Assembly (NCBI GenBank): GCA_026692885.1
Contig: JAPLNJ010000746.1
Coordinates: 1 to 5,722, forward strand
DNA length: 5,722 nt
From: Planctomycetota bacterium
GTDB lineage: Bacteria > Planctomycetota > Planctomycetia > Pirellulales > Pirellulaceae
Direction of reading: 5' to 3'
A program made the translations under genes and the position numbers. The first letter of the stretch is position 1. Each line of letters begins with the position of its first letter. Positions 1 through 4,254 of the stretch are shown here, piece after piece. Below the pieces are notes generated by a model, which searched no databases, was not told the DNA's origin, and saw nothing but the letters and a program-made list of their open reading frames with translations.

Positions 1-66
1 GGCGGGCGGGAGGCGGCGGAAGACAGCACGGCTAGCGTCTGCCGACGTAGTGTACGAAACCCAATT

Positions 67-88
67 CCACCGGGGCAAGACCGGATGG
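67..88. repeat. Degenerate GGCAAG-loop hairpin copy
   Basis: A CCGG/CCGG stem (70-73 with 81-84) encloses the loop GGCAAGA, flanked by CCA and ATGG as in the better copy at 369-391. It looks like a decayed member of the same hairpin family: one base of the GGCAAGCC core is changed to A, and the outer stem is interrupted. Confidence 0.45.
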
Positions 89-129
89 CATGTGGTTAAG
101 CGTAAGTCGTTGTCATTCCGCCACTTCCC

Positions 130-150
130 CCACTGGGCCTGCCCCAGTGG
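130..150. repeat. 8-bp stem hairpin, inverted copy of 321-341
   Basis: CCACTGGG (130-137) and CCCAGTGG (143-150) are perfect reverse complements around a 5-nt loop, CCTGC. Read on the minus strand this element matches the hairpin at 321-341 at 20 of 21 positions, so the two are inverted copies of one unit about 190 bp apart. No T-tract follows, so it is not a canonical intrinsic terminator. Confidence 0.75.
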
Positions 151-190
151 AAAAGGGGTTTGGTCACTAACAGCGGTCCCCACCACCTCT

Positions 191-231
191 ATTCCCCTTC
201 GCCTATTCCCCTTCGCCTATTCCCCTTCGCC
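191..231. repeat. Tandem repeat, three copies of a 14-bp unit
   Basis: The unit ATTCCCCTTCGCCT occurs at 191-204 and 205-218. A third copy at 219-231 matches 13 bases before diverging. The third copy also forms the outer left arm of the hairpin at 221-275. The right arm of that hairpin could therefore pair alternatively with either upstream copy, which suggests the tandem copies arose by slippage at the hairpin base. The mechanism is inference. Confidence 0.85.
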
Positions 232-275
232 GCATTCACCGCCGCCTGCAGCGGCGGTGAATGCGGCGAAGGGGA
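221..275. repeat. 25-bp perfect-stem hairpin
   Basis: Bases 221-245 pair without mismatch with 251-275, leaving a 5-nt loop CTGCA (246-250). The arm is mostly GC-rich and would give a very stable cruciform in DNA or stem-loop in RNA. It sits at the centre of the larger inverted repeat 67-391. The following sequence is G-rich with no T-tract, so a simple terminator role is not supported. Confidence 0.9.
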
Positions 276-320
276 CGGGGGGTGGTTGCGGTACACGGCC
301 TTGGTTTTCAAACCTCTTGT

Positions 321-341
321 CCACTGGGGCAAGCCCAGTGG
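321..341. repeat. 8-bp stem hairpin with GCAAG loop
   Basis: CCACTGGG (321-328) pairs perfectly with CCCAGTGG (334-341) around the loop GCAAG. It is the inverted partner of 130-150. It shares its loop and GGG/CCC closing pairs with the hairpin at 369-391, whose outer stem sequence differs. Confidence 0.75.
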
Positions 342-368
342 GGATCGGAGGTTTCGCTTAACCTCGTG

Positions 369-391
369 CCATTCGGGGCAAGCCCGGATGG
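369..391. repeat. 9-bp stem hairpin with GCAAG loop
   Basis: CCATTCGGG (369-377) pairs with CCCGGATGG (383-391), with one G-T pair, around the loop GCAAG (378-382). The loop and the inner GGG/CCC are identical to 321-341, while the outer stem bases differ on both sides in a way that keeps pairing. This marks it as a related but distinct member of the same hairpin family. Confidence 0.7.
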
Positions 392-563
392 GGACCCGAC
401 ATGCCAAGCTGGAACAAAAGCCGGACCAGATCTCACCATGGCAAGGACTCTCTGGGATACAGTTTTGCGCGGCCCAGGGTTGGGGTGAGGGGCGGAATGG
501 CAAAGGCGGAAGCTATTTTTCGGCTGTTCCTAAGGTGGCACAAAACGCTAGCAGCGGATCATC

Positions 564-620
564 GTAACCCGACGCGTCAGCGAGGAAACGCCGCTCTTCC
601 TCGCTGACGCGTCCGGCTAC
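564..620. repeat. Extended palindrome of the 'NPTRQRG' repeat type
   Basis: A perfect 17-bp stem (571-587 with 597-613) encloses a 9-nt loop. Outward to 564 and 620 a further five of seven positions pair. One arm translates as N-P-T-R-Q-R-G, a peptide I recall as turning up repeatedly in spurious planctomycete protein predictions because this palindrome is dispersed in those genomes (from memory, not searched here). No T-tract follows the stem. The element is best read as a dispersed palindromic repeat, and any short reading frame through it should not be taken as a gene. Confidence 0.8.
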
Positions 621-645
621 AGTGCGCAATGTTCCGATCAAGGCC

Positions 646-669
646 GTCTCGGAATCCGTCTCGGAATCC
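646..669. repeat. 12-bp direct tandem duplication
   Basis: GTCTCGGAATCC occurs twice head to tail (646-657 and 658-669) without mismatch. It lies between two palindromic elements in non-coding sequence and is probably a small slippage duplication. Confidence 0.8.
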
Positions 670-720
670 ACCCTTGTTTCTTGTCCGCAAGTCGCAGACA
701 ATCCTGCACTGGTCAGGAGA

Positions 721-851
721 CTAGTGCGTCTTCAAGGCAAAAAAGTGGGGTAAGCATCCTGCTTGCCTTTCGATTCATCGCGTCAAACGCAAACTGGAAG
801 CTTACGCCACCGCATGGGTCACCCCAAGATTAAGCCTTGAAGACGCACTAG
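721..851. mobile_element. 131-bp element with perfect 18-bp terminal inverted repeats (MITE-like)
   Basis: CTAGTGCGTCTTCAAGGC at 721-738 is the exact reverse complement of 834-851. A second inner pair, GTGGGGTAAGC (745-755) with 800-810, matches 10 of 11, and a small hairpin lies at 749-767. The outermost tetranucleotide is CTAG on both sides. This could be palindromic arm sequence, or a CTAG or TA target duplication flanking 14- to 16-bp terminal repeats, as known for IS630/mariner-type insertions at TA within CTAG. No coding sequence fits inside, so it would be non-autonomous. The perfect terminal repeats are seen directly; the mobile nature is inference, and no transposase is visible in this window. 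Confidence 0.55.
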
Positions 852-870
852 CCCAAGTTATTCGTCGATT

Positions 871-1010
871 GGTAGGCTGGGTCGAGCAAGTCGCGTTCCT
901 GGTGGGCCGCGGTCGCTGTGCTAAACGTCGTGGGGACGTCGCGCGGTGAATTGCGGTGGGACGGCTGGCGATGGCCCACCGAGACGTCGCGATCCCTTGG
1001 CCCACCCTAC
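871..1010. repeat. Imperfect inverted repeat with about 38-bp arms
   Basis: The left arm (871-908, GGTAGGCTGGG.. to ..GGTGGGCC) and the right arm (973-1010, GGCCCACC.. to ..CCCACCCTAC) are imperfect reverse complements. The outer TAGG-TGGG, a central TCGCG and the inner GGTGGGCC are kept, with mismatches between them. The roughly 64-bp centre has no clear pairing. Minus-strand translation gives V-G-W-A-K-like peptide, which I recall as common in spurious planctomycete predictions. It is probably another dispersed repeat rather than a gene or terminator. Confidence 0.6.
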
Positions 1011-1153
1011 GCGAACAGCCAGCTGGGGAAATGAGAATTCCCCTCGAGAGAAAAACCGACCCGCACCGGGCTGGGTATTAGGAGGATGACCGGACGATCC
1101 GTTTTCGGCAGCCGTGTCGATCTCGGGTTGCCGTATTTTTTGCCCCGTTCTAT

Positions 1154-1160
1154 GGAGGAG
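1154..1160 (+). promoter_or_regulatory. Ribosome binding site deciding the start of the secreted protein
   Basis: GGAGGAG lies 6 nt upstream of the GTG at 1167 and is the best Shine-Dalgarno match in the area. It favours GTG 1167 over the in-frame ATGs at 1086, where GGAGG abuts the start with no spacer, and at 1152, which overlaps this site. Confidence 0.8.
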
Positions 1161-1166
1161 TGTCTC

Positions 1167-2843
1167 GTGAAGAATAGGTTGAAACAAGCCCTGTGGTGTG
1201 CGTTGGTTCTGGCGTTAGGACTCTCGCCGCTGACGCTGGCCGGCCTGAGCCAGGTGGCGGCCCAGGAACCGGTTGCAGTGGTCTCGGTGGCGCCGGCCGA
1301 GCAGTTGCTGAAGCAAATCGGCTTCCTGACGGAAGCCGCGGGAGCCGCCGATGTGGGGCGACTGGTCACGCTGATGGCCAGCCCTTACACCGCGGCGCTG
1401 GATAAGACCAAGCCGTGGGGTGCCTACGTCGTGAAGGAAGGCGAAACGGAGTTCACCCCCATCGTCTTCTTGCCGGCCAAGGATGTCCAGATCTTGCTGG
1501 CCAGTTTCGAGCAGCAGATCGGCAAACCGCAGGATGCCGGGGACGGCGTGCTGGAGATCGCTTCCGATAAGCCGCAACCGGCGTTCGTCAAGCAGAAGGG
1601 CAGTTGGGCCTTCGTGACGAACAAGAAATCGCTGCTGGCCAACCTGCCCGACGACCCCACAAAGTTGCTGGGCGGTCTGGACCAGAAGTATACGATTGCC
1701 GTGCGGATCAACTTGAGCAAATTGCCGGGCGACTGGCGCAAAATGGCCGTCGAGCAGATGCGTAATAGCTTCGAAGAGCGCATGAGCTCGGTGAAGGAAG
1801 AGGAACGGAAGCAAGTCAAAGTCCTGGGCGAGAACTTGATGTCGTCGGTTGTGCAGATGGTCGAAGGCCTCGAACAGGTTATGTTCGGCTGGAAAATCGA
1901 CGCCGAGCAGAAGACGACGTTCATGGAATTTGGTCTGACGGCCGCGCCCGATTCCGAACTGGCCAAGCAAATGAAGCTCGTGCGTGCCGAGAAATCCGCC
2001 TTCGCAGGCTTCTTGCTCCCCGGCGCGGCGGCCACGCTGCACCTGACCGGCAAAAGTTCGAAGCAGGACGTCCAGCAAGTTCAGCTGCTGCTCAAGTCGT
2101 TCCGGGAAGCCGCCCTGAAGGGCATCGCCGAGGACACGAAGCTGGCCGATGACCAGGAACGCAAACGAGCCGAGAAGATTGTCGGCCAGTTCCTGGATCT
2201 CTTCGAGAGCACCGTTAAGCTCGGCAAGACGGACGCGGGCGCGGTCCTGATGCTGCAGCCGGATGCGATGAACTTTGCCGTCGGTGGGCTGATCTCGGAT
2301 GGCAAGAAGCTCGCGGATGCCGTCAAGCAGCTGGCCAAATTCGCCCAAGAGAAGAGTTCGGAAGTCCCGGAGATCAAGTTCGACGCTCAGACCTACGAGG
2401 GCGTCACCTTCCATACGGTCGCGATCCCACTGCCAGGATCGCAAGAACCCGCCCAGAAACTGTTGGGCGACACGCTGCAGTTGATCATCGGCACCGGCGC
2501 CAAGAGCGCTTACTTGGCGGCCGGCAAGGAACCTGAGACGCTGTTGAAGCAGGTGATCGACAAGTCCAAGGCCGATGCGGACACGAAACTGCCGCCTGCG
2601 GAATTCATGGTCGCCTTGACGCCCATCGTCGAAACCGTCGCCGCGATCCTGGACAACCCGCAGATCAAAGGCGTGCTGGACATTCTCAAGCAAGCCGAAG
2701 GCAAGGACCGCATCCTGATCCGCACGGATCCCAGCGAACGGGGCGTCGTGTGCCGGCTGGAATTGGAAGGCGGAGTGCTGCGGGTGCTGGGGGACGTGGC
2801 CCGCGCGGTCGCCCCCTTGATCCAAGCTGCTTTCCCCCAGTAA
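1167..2843 (+). CDS. Secreted/periplasmic protein of unknown function (558 aa)
   Basis: I do not recognise the family. The GTG start is chosen because of the well-spaced GGAGGAG, and because the protein then opens with a textbook Sec signal peptide: basic VKNRLK (1-6), a hydrophobic stretch (about 8-27) and a V-A-A site with likely cleavage after A32. The mature chain of about 526 residues has no further membrane segment, lipobox or metal-binding motif, and only one cysteine (C529). It is rich in Lys, Glu, Ala and Leu. Strand-like stretches alternate with helices, including a charged amphipathic helix around 196-240. Residues about 95-187 and 368-488 share a similar order of elements: a hydrophobic strand, a helix, a 'GV' strand, a strand ending in an 'AFVTNKKSLL' or 'AYLAAGKEPETLL' loop-helix, then a hydrophobic strand before a proline. 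This suggests a duplicated module, loosely like large secreted beta-rich proteins of unknown function. A palindrome separates it from lysA, 138 bp downstream, so operon membership is uncertain. Export and coding status are confident; function is unknown. Confidence 0.85.
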   Translation: MKNRLKQALWCALVLALGLSPLTLAGLSQVAAQEPVAVVSVAPAEQLLKQIGFLTEAAGAADVGRLVTLMASPYTAALDKTKPWGAYVVKEGETEFTPIVFLPAKDVQILLASFEQQIGKPQDAGDGVLEIASDKPQPAFVKQKGSWAFVTNKKSLLANLPDDPTKLLGGLDQKYTIAVRINLSKLPGDWRKMAVEQMRNSFEERMSSVKEEERKQVKVLGENLMSSVVQMVEGLEQVMFGWKIDAEQKTTFMEFGLTAAPDSELAKQMKLVRAEKSAFAGFLLPGAAATLHLTGKSSKQDVQQVQLLLKSFREAALKGIAEDTKLADDQERKRAEKIVGQFLDLFESTVKLGKTDAGAVLMLQPDAMNFAVGGLISDGKKLADAVKQLAKFAQEKSSEVPEIKFDAQTYEGVTFHTVAIPLPGSQEPAQKLLGDTLQLIIGTGAKSAYLAAGKEPETLLKQVIDKSKADADTKLPPAEFMVALTPIVETVAAILDNPQIKGVLDILKQAEGKDRILIRTDPSERGVVCRLELEGGVLRVLGDVARAVAPLIQAAFPQ

Positions 2844-2876
2844 GCGGCGGTAAAGCAGTAACCTGGCAGATCGGTG

Positions 2877-2935
2877 GTAGGACGGATTGGCACTTTAGCC
2901 CCGAAACATCGGGCCAAAGTGTTGATCCGTCCTAC
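2877..2935. repeat. Extended palindrome between the secreted-protein gene and lysA
   Basis: GTAGGACGGAT (2877-2887) pairs perfectly with ATCCGTCCTAC (2925-2935). Inside, CACTTT and GCCC(C)G continue the pairing with a few mismatches and bulges, leaving a loop of only a few bases near AAACAT. The stem lies 33 bp after the upstream stop codon and 46 bp before the lysA ATG. The T-rich run at 2951-2960 is about 15 nt beyond the stem, too far for a canonical intrinsic terminator. The element is of a type I recall as dispersed in planctomycete genomes. It may still affect transcript ends or mRNA stability, but that is unproven. Confidence 0.75.
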
Positions 2936-2968
2936 GGTCAAACTACGGACTTGTTCTTTTCCAGCCAG

Positions 2969-2974
2969 TAAGGA
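2969..2974 (+). promoter_or_regulatory. Ribosome binding site of lysA
   Basis: TAAGGA lies 7 nt before the ATG at 2982. This supports that start over the in-frame ATG-type starts further upstream, which would translate the palindrome at 2877-2935. Confidence 0.75.
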
Positions 2975-2981
2975 TTTTGTC

Positions 2982-4250
2982 ATGCCAAAGGTTGGTCCCT
3001 TCCTGCCATTTCGGACAGAAATCGCGGGGGTCTCCGTAGCCCAACTGGCACAGGATTTCGCCACGCCGGTCTATGTCTACGACGCGGCCAAGATCGTAGA
3101 ACGTGCGTCGGACTTGAAACAGTTCGACGTGATTCGCTATGCCCAGAAAGCGTGCTCCAATATCGCGATTCTGGACTTGCTGCGCCGGCAGGGCGTACTG
3201 GTCGACACGGTCAGCACCGGGGAGATCCACCGGGCGCTGACGGCCGGGTACACCGCGCACGGGAACCCGCCTCCGATCGTCTACACGGCGGATATCTTTG
3301 ATCGTGAAGCGTTACGCGTGGTGGTCCAGCACGGCCTGCACGTCAATGTCGGCTCGCCCGACATGATCGACCAGTTGGGCGAAGTGGCGCCGGGCCGCAA
3401 CATCACGCTGCGGATCAATCCGGGCTTCGGGCACGGCCACAGCCAGAAGACGAACACGGGCGGCGAACAATCGAAGCACGGCATCTGGCACGCCGCCTTG
3501 GATGATTGCCTGCGGCGCGCGGACCGTCACGGTTTGGGGGTCACCGGCGTGCACATGCACATCGGCTCCGGGACGGACCTGGAGCATCTGGGCCAGGTCT
3601 GCGGCGCGCTGGAAAAAGCCGTGTTGTCCATCGGCCGGACCATCACGTCGATCAGCGCCGGCGGCGGCTTGCCCGTGCCCTACCACGCGGAGCAAGCGTA
3701 TGTGGATCTCGAAGAGTACTACCGATTGTGGGACGCGACTCGGAAACGCCTGGAGCAAGCGTTGGGTCATCCCTTATCGCTGGAGATCGAACCGGGCCGG
3801 TATCTGGTGGCCGAAAGCGGTTTCCTGATCACAGAAATCCGCGCGGTCAAACGCATGGGCGGCAATACTTTCTATCTGGTGGACGCGGGCTTCAACAACC
3901 TGGCCAGGCCGATCCTGTATGGGGCGTACCATCACATGTCCATCGCCCCGGCCGACGGCCACACCAACCGCCCGCTGCAGGACGTGGTGGTCGGCGGTCC
4001 GCTGTGCGAGTCGGGCGACATCTTCACGCAACTGGACGGCGGTTTTGTCTGCCAACGGGCACTGCCGGTGGCGGGCGTCGGCGACTACCTGGTGCTGGAG
4101 AACGCCGGAGCTTATGGCTTTGTGATGGCGTCCAACTACAATTCCAAACCGCTGTGTGCCGAGGTGCTGATTCGCACCGGCCGACCGCACTTGATTCGCG
4201 CGCGACAGACCCCGGAAGACCTGATTCGGGGCGAAGTGATCCCGGCCTAA
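2982..4250 (+). CDS. lysA: Diaminopimelate decarboxylase, E. coli type (422 aa)
   Basis: This PLP enzyme decarboxylates meso-2,6-diaminopimelate to L-lysine in the cytoplasm, the last step of lysine synthesis. The length is normal for the family and the gene appears intact. The PLP lysine is K56 in YAQKACSN (53-60), followed by VSTGEIHRALTAGY (77-90). Further landmarks are PGFGHGHSQKTNTGGEQSKHG (147-167), HMHIGSG (191-197), the phosphate-binding SAGGG (225-229), EIEPGR (268-273), DAGFNNLARP (301-310), the active-site C342 in GPLCESGD (339-346), and AGAYG with MASNYNSKP (375-390). From memory, these follow E. coli LysA almost phrase by phrase (FAQKACSN, GHGHSQKTNTGGENSKHG, HIGSG). They differ from the more widespread YAxKAN/HIGSQ class. 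The start at 2982 has a spaced TAAGGA and matches the usual N-terminus; upstream in-frame codons only encode the palindrome. No lysR-like regulator is adjacent. It converges on pabB with a 4-bp gap. Confidence 0.96.
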   Translation: MPKVGPFLPFRTEIAGVSVAQLAQDFATPVYVYDAAKIVERASDLKQFDVIRYAQKACSNIAILDLLRRQGVLVDTVSTGEIHRALTAGYTAHGNPPPIVYTADIFDREALRVVVQHGLHVNVGSPDMIDQLGEVAPGRNITLRINPGFGHGHSQKTNTGGEQSKHGIWHAALDDCLRRADRHGLGVTGVHMHIGSGTDLEHLGQVCGALEKAVLSIGRTITSISAGGGLPVPYHAEQAYVDLEEYYRLWDATRKRLEQALGHPLSLEIEPGRYLVAESGFLITEIRAVKRMGGNTFYLVDAGFNNLARPILYGAYHHMSIAPADGHTNRPLQDVVVGGPLCESGDIFTQLDGGFVCQRALPVAGVGDYLVLENAGAYGFVMASNYNSKPLCAEVLIRTGRPHLIRARQTPEDLIRGEVIPA

Positions 4251-4254
4251 TTGC

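Larger units (their letters stand above)
67..391. repeat. Long nested imperfect inverted repeat (foldback element)
   Basis: The two halves of this stretch are imperfect reverse complements arranged around a centre near position 248. Matching blocks are 81-102 with 355-376 (including a perfect 9-bp match, GGTTAAGCG at 94-102 with 355-363), 128-151 with 320-343 (23 of 24 bases), and 221-245 with 251-275 (all 25 bases). The material next to block 2 (about 152-163 against 308-319) also matches loosely. Several blocks are themselves hairpins, so the whole is a palindrome built of smaller palindromes. No transposase is present. It resembles a non-autonomous foldback or REP-cluster type element; that interpretation is inference. 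Confidence 0.7.
1..1166. other. Long non-coding, repeat-rich intergenic region
   Basis: I see no believable gene in this stretch. The open frames here are short, overlap on both strands, lack spaced ribosome binding sites, and run straight through palindromes and tandem repeats, giving low-complexity Pro/Ser/Arg-rich translations. The region is instead packed with inverted repeats at 67-391, 564-620, 721-851 and 871-1010, described separately. Between them, about 392-563 and 670-720 show nothing I can assign. The first 60 bases may hold the tail of an upstream gene or part of another repeat, but too little is visible to say. Confidence 0.75.

Noticed and set aside
61..391. CRISPR array
   Set aside because: The repeats are inverted and differ in length and spacing. 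There are no regularly spaced identical direct repeats and no cas genes.
50..567. Overlapping short plus-strand frames (103, 135, 75 aa) and a minus-strand frame at 189-503
   Set aside because: They are translations of palindromes and the 14-bp tandem repeat, lack spaced ribosome sites, and conflict with each other. They show no protein-like composition.
513..701. 62-aa minus-strand frame
   Set aside because: It runs through the NPTRQRG-type palindrome and the 12-bp duplication, and its repeated residues come from the DNA repeats.
1127..1157. Possible -35/-10 pair (TTGCCG, 17-bp spacer, TATGGA) upstream of GTG 1167
   Set aside because: The -10 would overlap the ribosome binding site and leave no room for a leader. 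The match is weak.
921..1369. Minus-strand frames of 88 and 120 aa upstream of and overlapping the secreted-protein gene
   Set aside because: Part is translated from the inverted repeat at 871-1010 and part is antisense to a signal-peptide gene with a strong ribosome site. There is no supporting start signal.
1215..2825. 536-aa minus-strand open frame
   Set aside because: It is a long antisense shadow of the secreted-protein gene, caused by GC-rich codon bias. The plus strand has the signal peptide and the ribosome site.
2877..2960. Intrinsic terminator after the secreted-protein gene
   Set aside because: The stem is real, but the T-rich run (2951-2960) is about 15 nt away instead of adjacent, and the palindrome type occurs as a repeat. 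A terminator call is not supported.
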